Assembly (NCBI GenBank): GCA_009760855.2
Contig: WPIO01000116.1
Span: forward strand, 528,001 to 592,000
Length of the DNA: 64,000 bases
Origin: Cristatella mucedo
Taxonomy: Eukaryota > Bryozoa > Phylactolaemata > Cristatellidae
Direction: 5' to 3'
Below, piece after piece: positions 1 to 11,789 of the stretch. The translations under genes and the position numbers were made by a program. Every line of letters starts with the position of its first letter. The stretch's first letter is position 1. The notes beneath the pieces are model-generated. The model had not been told where the DNA came from, did no database searches, and was given only the letters and a program-made list of their open reading frames with translations.

Positions 1-65
1 TCTTTGTCCGAGTGACCCTTTGTCCAGGTGACCCTCTGTCCAGGTGACCCTCTGTCCAGGTGACC
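1..65. repeat. 16-bp minisatellite
   Basis: About four copies of TGACCCTCTGTCCAGG, running off the left edge. Confidence 0.9.
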
Positions 66-312
66 ATTTGGCTGTGCCATTTTGCATTGCCCTACCAGAC
101 ATGCACTGCTGAGCTCTCTTTCCTTCTCTATAGAGAGGAACGTAAAAGAGTTTCAATCATTTCACTTGAAGTCAAAATTAGCAGCTATGAATACACACAT
201 GAGCCAGCCATGAATACACAGACAGCTATCGGAAACCACAGCAGGGCAAGTGGCATGGTGGTGAAGCACATGCCATGGTGAAGCACAGTGGCACAGCCAG
301 GGGGTGGGCAGG

Positions 313-350
313 GGTGCATTTGCCCCCTCCCAGAGGGGGCGAAATGCACC
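313..350. repeat. Hairpin-forming inverted repeat
   Basis: Arms GGTGCATTT-GCCCCCTC and GAGGGGGCGAAATGCACC pair with one bulged base around a tiny loop. Confidence 0.7.
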
Positions 351-531
351 ATGGGAAGCCCTCTATACACAGGCACCTAACTGTCAAAGGACGAAATTAT
401 GCCCTTTTGATTTTACGAGACAATTTTCATCAAATGGTCCTGTTGCCCATTACAAGACAGGAAAGTTTTGCCGGTCTCGTTCGTACATGAAAGTTTGGAC
501 TCTGCCTGTGGTGCAGCAGATTTGGAAGCAC

Positions 532-552
532 ACTGCTGCTGCTGCTGCTGCT
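532..552 (+). repeat. (CTG)n microsatellite
   Basis: Seven perfect CTG units, in the CEP104 intron 3 region. Confidence 0.9.
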
Positions 553-691
553 GAAAACGTCTCGACATACTGAGCGGTAGCAGCGACAGTCATGCCACAC
601 ACTAGACAAGAAAGCAGCAGCTATTAGTAGCAGAAGCATCAGCTGCATCATCAGCAGGAGCAGCTGGCAGCATTAATTGGTGTTCACTTAC

Positions 692-773
692 CCAAGCCGA
701 GTGAATCTGGCATTGGACACGTCGACGGCCTGTTCAGGCGGCACGTCGCCGATGAAAAACTCGACGCGCGTAG
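692..773 (-). CDS. CEP104: CEP104 coding exon 3
   Basis: 82 bases, acceptor TGTTGCAG|CT and donor CTTGG|GTAAGT. Encodes ATRVEFFIGDVPPEQ then AVDVSNARFTRLG, aligned with the family segment SSKIEFYISESLPEY..ERFRRLG. It ends with two bases of the next codon; the continuation (family YVSLCDNEKTG) is not found in 1-690 and must lie outside the window. Confidence 0.88.
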
Positions 774-3700
774 CTGCAACAGAATGTGCCTGCCTCACTG
801 CTGCTGCTGCTGCACTCATGCTTGATGAATCACTGGGCATCGCCAAACGTCACGCGTCGCTTAGTTCATTCTACCACGACCGGGTGGCAGCATGGTCAGC
901 CAGCGATCAAATGATTTGCTGCTGCTAGCTGTTCGAACGCTGCGTCGATATTAAGCAATCTATCGCAGGAGGCTGCAATAGGAGGCCGGCCATCCAGGAA
1001 CTTCCAGCAAGCTCCGGTAGACAGCAATCATACTGCAAGTCCGGCAATCGTTTCAGATGTGTCGCCAAAGATGAAGCAATAAAATAGTAAAGTAAAGGTA
1101 AGCTGATCGAACAGCCTAATGTGTAATAGCAGCGCAAGCGCCTTGAGGGCAATCACAGCCGTTTGCACTGGCCAATTATGGATCGCCTGATGGAGGACTC
1201 GAACCCATGACCTGGATTGTGACGCGCCTTATGCCTACGCCAAGATGCAAGGGAAGAGCAGGATAGCAACTCAACTGGACCTGAGTAAGCTGCATTTATC
1301 TAGCTAGCACCGTGGGCTTTGTCGCAGCCAATTTTCCCCACTGATGAAAGTCAAGCTGGAGCCATGACAGGCTAGCAGAGGTGATACCCGGTTCCACGGC
1401 AGCTCAAGGGGCATAGCTTGCGATTTACAGCATTTGGGCAACGAGTTGAGAACTGCTTAGCTGTCAGTGTGACCTGTATGTACTTCAGGAGATGATAAGC
1501 CGACTAGAGTGTGCAGCATCGTCTGACGCTGATGTCTGATGCTACTCTTGAGCAGCAAAAATCTAGCAGACGAATCAGCAGATGTAAAGCGCCTAGAGAG
1601 AGATTGAGTTCTCTGAGGGTGCTTTATCAAGTGCATTATTATTATTCTTATTATATCGGGGAGAGACATCGACATACCTAAACATAGTTTGTGTCTATGA
1701 TGGCTGGCTGGGTCTGCTGGTTACTGCATGTAAACCGAAAGACAAGTCAGGTTTTGGGTGTGCCACTGCTGAAACCTTTCAACATAACACCTGCTTAGTC
1801 TTCACGGCTTGGTGGGATTACATACAGAGATAACTCCTACCAGATGTTTCACCCATACAAACCCTAGCCAATGCAAAATGTATGAGAAAACACTGAATGA
1901 CTCCTTCTGCACTCAGTCTACTCCAGTTAGCGGCAGCCGCTGAGTGCCTGAATTCCCAGTCACCAGCAGCTTTTCACCAGAACAAAAGTGCACCCTAATG
2001 CATGGTCTTGCTTGGCTCAGGGGAAAGGTGCTCGAACTTCACGACCCAGGGTGCACGTGGGTGCACGTCCTGCAGCAGGATACCTGAGGCTGCAAAAGGT
2101 CGATTAGTCGTACTGCTGAACCTTTTACGAGCTTTTACACAAATGCTATCAAATTGCAATAAGACTCAAATGCTATCAAATTGCAATTCCTCTTTCAAGC
2201 GCCCTAGTCAGCTTTCAAGCAACCTAGTCAGCTTTTTATTTTGAAGTCAGTTTTATTTTCAGAGCATTGGTTTTGACGTGAAGCAGATTGGGAACCGGTG
2301 CATAAAAACCTCCACTTGCTGGATGCAGCTTCTACAGGCTATAGCATCACTGTCGTACATACAACGGATACGAGTCGGGGAGGTCCTTTTGTAAACCACT
2401 CCACTTTCTGATGCTCTGCTAGAGTAGAACAGCAGTGGTTCCAGTTATTTTCTGTGCATCAAGGATCTTACAGGTGAGACACAAAAGCAGCTTGAGACAA
2501 GTCTGGCAGACTATCTAGCCTTTCTGCTTTTTCCGATATACACAAACAGGCTGAGTAGGTGAGCAGGCATGTCTATAACTGAACTGAACTGAACTGCTGC
2601 ATCAGTTTCAGCCTGTTCGCGCCCTCAGGTCCTGTGTGGACAATAAATTAGCTGTCCCATTCCTCCGCTTAAAGACAGTTGGCGACAGAAGCTTTAGCTC
2701 TGCAGGTCCTAGACTGTGGAACTCGCTTCCACAATTCTTACGCAACGACATCTACTCTCCAACTGCCGACTATGGAACATCCTTTTCAGCAGTCCTGAAC
2801 TGCTATTTCTATGCTACTCACTACCTCAACTGCTCTCCTGACTCTGCTATGCTTCCCACTTTCTCTTTGTTGCGTGAGACGAAGTCTGTTGGCTACCGAA
2901 TGCGTACCGAAAGCCGCTTAGGCTGTGAGTGAGCCATACAAAAGTCTCCTGTGTAACACCCACGTGGTCTTTATGACTTTGTGGAGTTACTGACGGAGAT
3001 ACATTACATTACATAACACGCATACGCACACCCACACAAACACCTGCATATGTGAGCTCCTGCACAAACCATAAACATGTAAATGCACACATTCGTGCTC
3101 TTACACAACTATGCATGCTTCCACAATGCACACAAGCACAATACAAGCACACACACACAAACACACACACACACAAACATGTATGCATGAGCATGTACAC
3201 ATGCATACATGTGCATGCACACAAACATAGGCAGAGAAAACACACACAGCCGCATACAAGCATGCACACGCGCACGCACGCATGCACGCACGCACGCACA
3301 CGCACACACACACACACACATAGACTGCATTCTTCTTCCTGCCGAGAGTCAGCAGCGGCCTGTGATGCTGCTGCTCACAGCAGCACAAAAAAGCCAGCAC
3401 TAAAAAGTCCCACATACAACATCAACTACATATCCCACTACATCAACAAAAGAGGCCAAGCACGTGGTGGGTTGAGGCAGTGGCATCAGGGAGTCTGAGC
3501 AGCAGGACCTGACGTACCTATAAGGGTCTGGTGTGAGAGGATCTGGATTTTCTTCGTCTGGCCTCGCTCTTCAAGCTGTATGACAATGTCCTGCGGGTAG
3601 GCACAGTACCTGCAGCAAGCAGTAGCCCCAGCAGGTGAGAAGCCGGCGCTAATACGCAGCACCGCATGCCACAGGCGCTAAATCGAAAGGCAGCCGGCAC

Positions 3701-4357
3701 AGCCAATGATATGCAGCTCCACACCCAGGCATAGGCAAGCTCCTCGTGCGCTGACGATGAGGACTCTAGCCTTGTCGCACTTAACACTTGCAAAAATACG
3801 ACTGCAGCCCGGACTTAGCGAGGGGGCCTAATTTTGGTGAAGAGGCGCATCGGAAATGTGCCACCGGCACACGTCTTCAGCAGTAGCCACAGCAGCGGCA
3901 CTAGCAACTGAGGCCTCGGCAGCAGCACCAGAGGCAACAGCACCAGAGGCAGTGACAGCTGTACCAGCATCAGTTGAGTCAGCAGCAGCGGCAGCTTCGG
4001 CAATACCAGCAGAGGCATCAGAGGCAGCAGCATCAGAGGCAGCAGCAACAGAGGCAGCAGCATCAGAGGCAGCAGCATCAGAGGCACCCACAGCTGAGGC
4101 AGCAGCATCAGAGGCAGCAGCATCAGAGGCAGCAGCATCAGAGGCACCCACAGCTGAGGCAGCAGCAGCAAAGGCAAAGGCATCGAGCTGGGGAAGCAGC
4201 AGTAGCTGCCGAGGGAGCTGGCTCGATCCCCACCCCCAGCTCACTTTGCTGACTGCCAGCCCCGTGTTAGAGGACTGTGGGTGTTGAGTTCCTGGACTTG
4301 GTAGTTGTCGTCGTGACTAGACGCATGAATCACGCGGAAGGGGATCTTCTGCGGCAT
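692..4357 (-). CDS. CEP104: CEP104, N-terminal part (three exons, runs off left edge)
   Basis: Three minus-strand exons (4245-4357, 3518-3609, 692-773) join in frame to give the first 95 residues of a CEP104 homologue. CEP104 is a centrosomal and ciliary-tip protein with an N-terminal jelly-roll domain, coiled coil, TOG domain and zinc finger, acting in ciliogenesis and on microtubule plus ends. The predicted start MPQKIPF matches the family start MPHKIGF. WQSAKYCAYPQDIVIQ matches WRSPRFCQFPQEIVLQ and IQILSHQTLI matches LQLLAHQYMI. VEFFI and FTRLG match IEFYI and FRRLG (human residues recalled from memory). Both introns are GT-AG and the phases agree (2, then 1). The next exon is expected left of position 1. 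The reading frame is open upstream of 4357 to an ATG at 4471, but that part runs into a LINE tail, so 4357 is chosen as the start. The gene is divergent from DFFB, about 10 kb away. Confidence 0.9.
1085..1240 (-). mobile_element. tRNA-derived SINE, type 2 (decayed)
   Basis: Reads on the minus strand through a B-box-like GGGTTCGAGTCC, a CGATCC block and a TGTTCGATCAGCTT end, as in the better copy at 36935-37114. Confidence 0.6.
1560..1656 (+). mobile_element. L2-like LINE family A, 3' tail
   Basis: ATGTAAAGCGCCTAGAGAGA then TTGAGTTCTCTGAGGGTGCT and an ATT tail, the family A terminus. Confidence 0.75.
2141..2240. repeat. Short local duplications
   Basis: AAATGCTATCAAATTGCAAT occurs at 2141 and 2168, followed by two copies of CTAGTCAGCTTT; no gene seen. 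Confidence 0.7.
2580..3016 (+). mobile_element. LINE family B, 3' end of ORF2 and tail
   Basis: Encodes DNKLAVPFLRLKTVGD then RSFSSAGPRLWNSLPQF, a LINE C-terminal signature, and ends in a repeated ATTACATTACAT tail. It sits in CEP104 intron 2 on the opposite strand. Confidence 0.8.
3017..3325. repeat. Degenerate CA-rich repeat
   Basis: Interrupted (CA)n with CACG and CATG variants, grading into pure CA at 3298-3321. The open frames here are compositional. Confidence 0.85.
3518..3609 (-). CDS. CEP104: CEP104 coding exon 2
   Basis: 92 bases, acceptor TGCTGCAG|G and donor TATAG|GTACGT. Encodes YCAYPQDIVIQLEERG followed by QTKKIQILSHQTLI, colinear with human CEP104 FCQFPQEIVLQMVERC and RIRKLQLLAHQYMI. 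It is the best-conserved piece and fixes the identity. Confidence 0.9.
3911..4175. repeat. 15-bp minisatellite with 60-bp higher-order unit
   Basis: Units of GAGGCAGCAGCATCA; every fourth unit between 4036 and 4155 is GAGGCACCCACAGCT, giving two 60-bp super-repeats. It lies in CEP104 intron 1 and is open in frame on both strands. Confidence 0.9.
4245..4357 (-). CDS. CEP104: CEP104 coding exon 1
   Basis: Contains the ATG at 4357-4355 in a fair context (G at -3). It encodes 37 full codons plus two bases and ends at the donor AAA|GTGAGC. The in-frame TGA lies inside the donor, so read-through into the intron would stop at once. A polypyrimidine-poor AG (TTATAG, ending 4373) sits 16 bases upstream of the ATG, so the exon may itself begin with a spliced 5' UTR. 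Confidence 0.88.
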
Positions 4358-4462
4358 GGCTCCAGTTCCTATAAGACCGGCACAGACCATGCTGAGTTTC
4401 GGCAGAGCAGGGACAGCAAGAAGGAGCCGCCTTAGCCAGGGTCGGTCATGGCAGGTGGGAGA

Positions 4463-4555
4463 CAATAACAATAAGAAGAAGAAGAAGAATGCACTTGATA
4501 AAGCGCCCTCAGAGAACTCAATCTCTTTCTAGGCGCTTTACATTTGCTGCAATGG
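4463..4555 (-). mobile_element. L2-like LINE family A tail
   Basis: Minus-strand GTAAAGCGCCTAGAAAGA and GAGTTCTCTGAGGGCGCTTT terminus with a TTC-rich tail, about 100 bases upstream of the CEP104 ATG. Confidence 0.75.
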
Positions 4556-4664
4556 GACACAAGGGATGCTCAAAAGTACAAGCAAAACAGTACTAAGTAC
4601 ATTTGCAGCTATGTGCAAGTATTGGCAGCAAAATGAATGTATATCGGTTGTAGTGCTTATAAAA

Positions 4665-4775
4665 CAAAAATATGCTTCATTTGTATAGCACCCTCGGAGG
4701 ACTTTATCGCTTTGCAGGCGCTTCACATATGCAGCAGATCTCGATCCCACGAACTCGATTGTCAAAGGCACCCTG
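4665..4775 (-). mobile_element. tRNA-derived SINE, type 1 (3' half)
   Basis: Minus-strand CATATGTGAAGCGCCTGC...CTATACAAATGAAGC end, the type 1 SINE terminus. Confidence 0.65.
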
Positions 4776-4982
4776 GGTCCAAACCATGACTGCGCTTCAG
4801 CAGCAGTAGCAGCAGCTTGAGAGCACAGCAGGGCTGCAATGGCCGAACCACTATGGATCAGTCTAGTCTGTGGGACCTTGACATGTCACGATAGAAAGGT
4901 AAGTAAGTTTACGTCCAACATATTAAATGGCCACTTTCTGGCTGTCCCTGTCACTTTTTGTTTTCTCTCACTATCTCCTTTC

Positions 4983-5159
<177 letters not shown>

Positions 5160-5349
5160 CCTATCCCAACAGGTCAAGTTCTGCCCCCCTCCACGTAGGA
5201 GGAAGCTAGGCACCTTATCGATTGCAATTGGCAGCAGCCGCTCACCAGAGACATGCATGTACCTGCACAGTACAGTGGATGCAGCGTCAGATGTGCAGGC
5301 AGCCAGCAGCAATGGATATCGTACTGCAGTTGTACGGCTGACTTAGAAT

Positions 5350-6370
5350 TCCACCTTCGTACACACGGCACACACCTGAACAAACAACGGTCTCACATGG
5401 GGCTATAGTGGTCACGACGGGGCAGGGAACTAAAATAGGCTTGCAAGATCGAGCCAACAGCACGGCTTACACAGCACGCTGGCGGCATTGGCGACTATCC
5501 TGCATGCTCTCCTTCAGGAAACTTTGCCTGCGTCTCAAAGCAAGCTACTTTCAGATTCTGCCGCTCTCAGGTTCTTTTGCCTTTCTTTAGTCACAGCTGG
5601 CAATTAAACATCTTATTTGGGACACGAGGCATGACACCTGAATATCACCCATGGCCCCGGCTGCCGGTAAGAGCTGAGCAACAACGGTGGCCGTTTCGTC
5701 GGCTGGTTTTAACTGCCCCCTATCGTGCTAGGTCAGCAGCTACAGCCGCTGCACTGACCAATCAAGGTTAGAACGAATGACCCTTTGACGAGCCGAGCAT
5801 GAGCATGCACTCCACGATGGGATAGCGGCTTGATGGCGAAGTGCGACCGAGAAACCAGACGATCAAATGCATGCTGGGAAATGTGTCACAGCTGCCAGTC
5901 GCCACTTCCAGGCAGATGGCTTGGCAGCAGCACGATAAACCCAAGCAAGGAGCTACCGTGAGTCAACGAGCAGGGCTGCCACAGAGCCACCTCCGAACTC
6001 GAGTTCATTCGAATTTAACACAACTCGACCACGCCCACTCGGCTGGCTTTCCTGAGAAGACATTGGTTCGATCGATCGCCCAAAAACATCCCAGCCAGAC
6101 ATGCAGCAGTAGTTTTGTTTGCAAATTCAAGGTCTGGCGATTCGGAAGTGCTAAAACGGCCAGTATGCGACCGCTTCCAAAGGCAGGTACAGACAGTCGA
6201 ATGATGCAGTCTTGAAGCTAAACGCTAGGTCAGTATGTAATTACGACCACAGCCGACTAAGGCTGAAGAACGCTTTCAAAGATCAACACCAGCAAGTCCG
6301 TCCTGTAACAAGAGATGCCTTCTTAAATTCTGTGCCCTTTAACTAGAGACTGTAACCAGACTGCCACAAC
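5350..6370. other. Intergenic, nothing recognised
   Basis: No exon, known repeat or RNA gene recognised in this kilobase between CEP104 and DFFB. A 124-codon plus frame (5841-6215) has no recognisable domain. Confidence 0.4.
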
Positions 6371-6373
6371 TGC

Positions 6374-6382
6374 TTGCACACA

Positions 6383-6429
<47 letters not shown>

Positions 6430-6440
6430 GCACACACATC
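6374..6440. repeat. (CA)n microsatellite
   Basis: About 28 CA units ending in CACGCACG. Confidence 0.95.
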
Positions 6441-7689
6441 CTCTCCTCGAACTGGCAGTAATTCACGGTGGGCCTATGTAGGCATGCATTTCCCATAAGA
6501 ACTAGCAACAATCAAGGACAAAGATTATCATGACCCCTTGTTTGCACGGTTAAGCACTAATATCGCGAAAAAGTCACCCCAGCCTACCGTTTATAAATAC
6601 GTTATATAAATGCGTACATGTCGTTATATACATGCCAGTACCGCATCGACCTAGCACACGGGCACCTTTAGCGCAAACTAGCTGGTGAAGGCAAACAGAG
6701 CATAGATGTCAGCACGATCGCAGTAGAAGAAGAAAACATGCATTCTCAATGGAAAGAGTGACGGAAGATCTTCGCAGCCGAATAAGCCGATCATACCAGA
6801 AAAAAATGGCAAGACGGACGACTGTGCATGCAGGTCAGCATGAGCTAGTCTCTACGGTCCAGCCAAGAAAAAGGTCAGATGTCAGTATTCAGGGATTGTT
6901 AACCATGAGGAAATCGAAATTTGTAACACGCCCAGACGCACGCATGGCACCGGCTCATGCCGAAACCATGAAGACCACGTGTAACGGCGCCTACCTCTCT
7001 GCTACGCCTTGACAACCATCCCGCGACAAGCAAACGGCTGGGTTATACCCCACGTGACTGAGGCCCAAAACAGATACCATGTTAAAAGTGATTAGATCAT
7101 TCATTTATTATCTAATAAACTTTAATACGTCATATATTTTAAAATATGAAACATATTTCTTAGAGTTAACTTCTACATTTGACCTTGACCGTGTTAAAAG
7201 CGTGCAAAATGGCTACGATGTGCTGGTCGACAGCCTGCCTTTTAATATTTACGCCAGCGAATCTGCAGATTTAGCACACATCCTTACTTACTCGCTTGGT
7301 TTCCTGCTAGTTTCGAGTGGGCTGCTGGAAAGCTAGAGAATCGCCAGAAAGAATAACGATTTCAGGCCACCGCTTCGCTTGAGCTCGCAGGAAAGCGATT
7401 AGATCCACCGCTGAGCGTCGTCATTCATTTCGAATTGCACAAATTCGGCTGCACGTGGAAGTTCGTATGGCTTATCGCGATTCAGTCAGTACTCGCTTCT
7501 GTTGACTCATAGTAAGTCAGCGGCTAGTCGGAGGATTCGATGTGGAAGAATAGGCCCTGCCGTTTAAATCAGTTAGTATGCATTGATTGAGATAATGCGC
7601 ACGAAATGGCTTGAAAATATGTGGTGGCACTTTTAAATGCAGTGAAATATAATGTACTCAAAATTGTATTCATGGTAACGATTGCAGCG
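6441..7689. other. Intergenic, nothing recognised
   Basis: AT-rich to mixed sequence; the short frames at 6749-7012 and 7079-7336 show no domain or splice structure I can support. Confidence 0.4.
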
Positions 7690-7910
7690 CCAGCTACCAC
7701 ACAGCAACGCGCGGTGGCTGTCGTAGCCTTTTGGCGTAACCGGAACTGGCCAACCCGGATGCAGTCCGCCCGTTTGGGCTGTTACTGTGGGCGTGGTCAC
7801 GCCCTCAATGATCCTCCCTCAGCCGGACTAGCACCCCTCCGCCCGGTCTCCGGGCGCGCTGCGTACCGGCTCGTTAGGCACCTCAGTCGGGCGCAATCGG
7901 CTCACTAAGT
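7690..7910. promoter_or_regulatory. GC-rich intergenic block
   Basis: CpG-rich island in AT-rich flanks, with a GGGCGTGG KLF/Sp-like motif at about 7789. It could be a regulatory or promoter element between the divergent genes; this is inference from composition only. Confidence 0.25.
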
Positions 7911-8182
7911 TGGATTTATTTGCAGCGGGTTAGCTGCGGTCGTGGGACCCGCCAGCCCTGAAGCGAACTACTTTCTGCTTTTCCACCGGCCTGTGTAGAC
8001 TATCCCCTCTCTCTCCTTCCCGCTTTTCTTGTTTTCTCTCCTCATGCTCCGGAACAGCTTCAACGACGGTTACCGCTACATCCGTATGTCCGCTCGCTCG
8101 CTTACGTTGCCTGCGTACGATAAAATACCGCAATTGTCGTCAACCCCACACCTCGTGTGTGTGGGCCGAGCCCTACGGCACA

Positions 8183-8184
8183 GA

Positions 8185-8218
<34 letters not shown>

Positions 8219-8232
8219 GAGGCGCGCGCGCG
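8183..8232. repeat. (CA)n / (CG)n microsatellite
   Basis: CA run followed by GGCGCGCGCGCGCAC. Confidence 0.9.
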
Positions 8233-8284
8233 CACTCTCCGGAGCTACCAGTAGGCACTCTGCTCCGCTCATTATAACTTATTT

Positions 8285-8700
8285 AAGTAAAGTTATGTAT
8301 CTCCGTTTGTAACTCCACGAAGTCATAAAGACTGTGTGGGTGTTACGCAGGAGAGTTTTATCCAGTGCACTCACAGCCTCAACGGCTTTCGGTACGTATT
8401 CGGTAACCAAACGACTTCATCTCACAAAACAAAGAGAAATTGGGAAGCATAGCAGAGTCAGGACAGCAGTTGAGGTAGTGAGTAGCATGGAAGTAGCCAC
8501 TCAGGACTGCTGAAAAGGATGAGCCGTAGTCGGCAGCACGAGAGTAATTGCCGTTACGTAAGAATTGTGGAAGCCAGTTCCACAGTCTAGGACCTGCAGA
8601 GCTAAAGCTTCTGTCGCCAACGGTCTTAAAGCAAAGGAAAGGTACAGCTAATTTATTGTCCATAAGCAACCTGAGGGCACGGACAAGCTAAAGCTTGTGC
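8285..8700 (-). mobile_element. LINE family B, 3' end
   Basis: Minus strand encodes DNKLAVPFLCFKTVGD then RSFSSAGPRLWNWLPQF; same family as 2580-3016. Confidence 0.8.
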
Positions 8701-8889
8701 AGCAGTTAAGCTAGGTACGAGCGAGCCAAGCTGTAGCGGGCCTTGTGGGTCATTCTAAGAACTATGCTCTGTATCAGTTGTTCAACTGGCTTCTACCCAA
8801 GCTCTTTTAGCAAGGAGAAACGTGATCAAACCTCTAGGACTTGAAGACTAGCCTTGCAACCATATTCCTAGTCAGCTGCACTGGCCTAG

Positions 8890-10150
8890 TTGCTTTCATT
8901 GGTTGCCCAGCCAGAAGGAAATTACAATAATCAAGAGGAGACAGGACTAAGGAGCTTGGTAAATTTTTTGCAAACCACTGTTAAGACAGCTCCTAATCTT
9001 TTCACGGTTTATACTCTCCCTCTGGCTTATGTGAATGCCAAGCACAATCTAGGCTCTCACTTCTATGCGGATGACACTCAGCTGTACCTTTGCTTTGATC
9101 CTCCCAGCCTTCGAGCATCTCGAATATTCTCAACTCCCTCACTGCATGTATTGATGACATTTACACATTGGTGGCAATACGCTTTCTTAAATTAAATTAT
9201 AACAAAACCTACTTATAGTTATGGGCAAACCAAGTGTGATTTGGAAGTTGGAAAAGTTAATGCTCAAAATCAGCTCTGTCAGCATATCTCTTGTTGAATC
9301 TGCACAAAATCTAGGTGCCATGTTCCCAAGTGACCTTTCAATTGAAAGACTGCATCAGCTCCACAGTCACGTCTGTCTACTTTCAGCTACATAACATTGC
9401 TATAATTCGGGCTTGTTTAGATAAGGATACCACGTCTAAGTTGGTCCATGCATTTGTGACATCCCGTCACGACTTCTGCAACTCACTGCTTACTGGCCTA
9501 CCGACATGTGCGATCAGGTGATTGCAGCTGGTGCAAAACTCGGCAGCTAGGCTTGTCTGTCGTGAGCGTCACAGTTGCCACATTACTCCAATTCTCGCCG
9601 ACCTGCACTGGCTACCAGTTAAGCAGCGGATTGACTTCAAGGTTTTGTCGCTCACTTTTAGGTCACTTCATTCTTTAACTTCGGCCTATCTCTCAGATCT
9701 ACTCTTCCAGCATCGTACCACCTGCTTTTCGGAATCCGACAGTCTAGAAATACCTCGTACAAACCTCAAATCCTTTGGAGACCGTGCATTTAGTTCGTAC
9801 GCTCCCAAAGCCTGGAACTGCCTCCCGACCTGCGTCACAACATCCCCTGACTTGACCACATTTAAAAAGAACTTAAAACCATACGTATTTAGGACAGCAT
9901 TTAGTGGGTCCCTGTGATTTGTCCTTCATGTGTGTATGAGTGCTGACGCTGTACATGCTGCCACTATCCACATTTGCAAGCTGACCCTGTGCATGTCACC
10001 CCTAAGCATGTTATTCATGTTGTTTATCAAGCAAGCATTACTCATCATTCAATCGCGTTTCCCTTTGCAGCAAATGTAAAGCACCTAGAAAAAGATTGAG
10101 TTCTCTGAAGGCGCTTATCAAGTGCATTATTATTATTATGTTTATTATTA
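8890..10150 (+). mobile_element. L2-like LINE family A, RT to 3' tail
   Basis: Encodes the reverse transcriptase core FYADDTQLYLCF, then after frameshifts and a stop the C-terminal region LHWLPVKQRIDFKVLS, GDRAFSSYAPKAWN and FRTAFSGSL, and a 3' UTR ending in ATT repeats. Inactive. Confidence 0.88.
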
Positions 10151-10169
10151 GGGATAGGGATCGGATAGG

Positions 10170-11250
10170 ATAGGGATCAGACGTGACGGCTAGCTGTAGA
10201 AGCAATCTTCTGAATGAAGCTTTTAAAATGTAGGCAGTTGTCGAAAACGACACCTAAATGTTGAGCACACGGCTGCACAACAGCATCACCTATTAGAAGA
10301 GCAAAGCCTTTTAATCCAGCCACGTGCTTAGGGTGTCCTATGAGCAGCAGTTCGGTTTTACCGTCATTTAGTTTCGAGAAGTTTTCCGACATCCAGGATC
10401 GAATATCGGCAAGGCAAGCATTCAGTTTCTCAGTTGTGTCATCTAATTCCGACGGTTTGAATGAAAAATACAGCTGAGTATCTTCAGCACAAAAGTGATA
10501 TCCTATTCCATGGGCCTTAATAATTGTTCCCAGAGGGTGTGTATAAATGGAGAACAGCAAGGGACCGTGTGCAGACCATTGCGGGACTCCACAGGTGGCC
10601 CTTCTCATGTCTGAGACCCGACCCCCACATGACATGGATTGAACACGATCAGACAAGTACGATTTAAACCACGCCAGTGCTTCGTCTGTCAGACTGATCG
10701 TTGTTCTCAATCGTTCAAGAAGAACATCGGGAATTATAGTGTCGAAGGCAGCTGACAGATCTAGCAGAGCTAGGGCAGTGACATACCCGTCATCGTTGCC
10801 ACGTAGAATGTCATTGTTAGCACTGAGGAGAGCAGTTTCAGTGAAGTGCTGCCTCTTGAACTCTTATTGAAATGTTTCTGACATTTCATACTTTTCAATA
10901 TGTTCAACCAGCTGCTTAGCACAATTTTGTCAAGAATCTTCGACAAGAAAGGAAGAAGGGAAACTGGGCGATAGTTTGCAATGATCTTTGTATCTAATCC
11001 AGGCTTTTAAGTATGGGTCTAACAATTGCCGATATGAAGGACCTAGGGACGACCCCCTTTCCCAAAGAATCCTTGAAAATCTCAGTTATGGCAGAGCTAA
11101 GTTGGTTTGCCAGTGAAGACCACCGAGATGATGGTATAGTGCCTTCAGGAGGCGAGCTCTTTTTGGTAGACCTTGTTAAGGTAGCCACATCGCATGCAGA
11201 AACCTCTGAAAACCTTTTAAGAAAGGTCACAGGTTGTGGCCTTCCTTAAA
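10170..11250 (-). mobile_element. L2/CR1-like LINE, RT region
   Basis: Minus strand: ALALLDLSAAFDT, CGVPQWSAHGPLLFS and YHFCAEDTQLYFSF, in which the catalytic YADD is altered to CAED, plus stops and frameshifts. An inactive RT relic. Confidence 0.88.
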
Positions 11251-11539
11251 AGGTGAATTCAGTAGACAGAACGTTCGCACGACCGCACATACCTTAGCCA
11301 ATGCACAGGTATGGTTGGGTGCTATGCTGTTACAAACTGGGTTTAGCTACTTGCTGTCCAAACAGAACTAGACCGCACATAGACGCCTCGTAATGGCGAT
11401 AGTCCCAAATAATACACGACGAATATCGGGGACACTCTGAGCCTAAATACACGGCTAGCAACTTATAGGTGCAGCACCAATGCACATAGCTATGCTCAAA
11501 GTGGCGGAACCGAGAGAAGGAAGAGCACCTGCATCTTAC

Positions 11540-11785
11540 GACGCAAACAACATGAGCGATTACAATAAGACATTTGCATAGCTCCCTCGGAGGACGAGAA
11601 ACTTCACATATATTGCACAGGAAGCATGTCGGTAAGGTTAGAGATAAATGCGAAATGACAGCATGCATAACCATACAGCACACGGAGGACAATTAACGTG
11701 GATCCAGAAAATAGTGCGACGGACTGGGTGCTGTTTTAGCTTCTTTTTAAATCTCGACAAGTCAGAGTTAGCAGCACCGGTTATC
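11540..11785 (-). mobile_element. LINE family A, 3' UTR fragment
   Basis: Diverged minus-strand 3' UTR with the CTATTTTCTG..CACTAAATG region and a truncated terminus. Confidence 0.5.
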
Positions 11786-11789
11786 TTAG

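Noticed and set aside
4241-4471. CEP104 start at 4471
   Set aside because: The added residues read into a LINE tail, and the family starts with MPxKI at 4357.
5841-6215. 124-codon plus frame between CEP104 and DFFB
   Set aside because: Composition is not protein-like and there is no domain or splice support.
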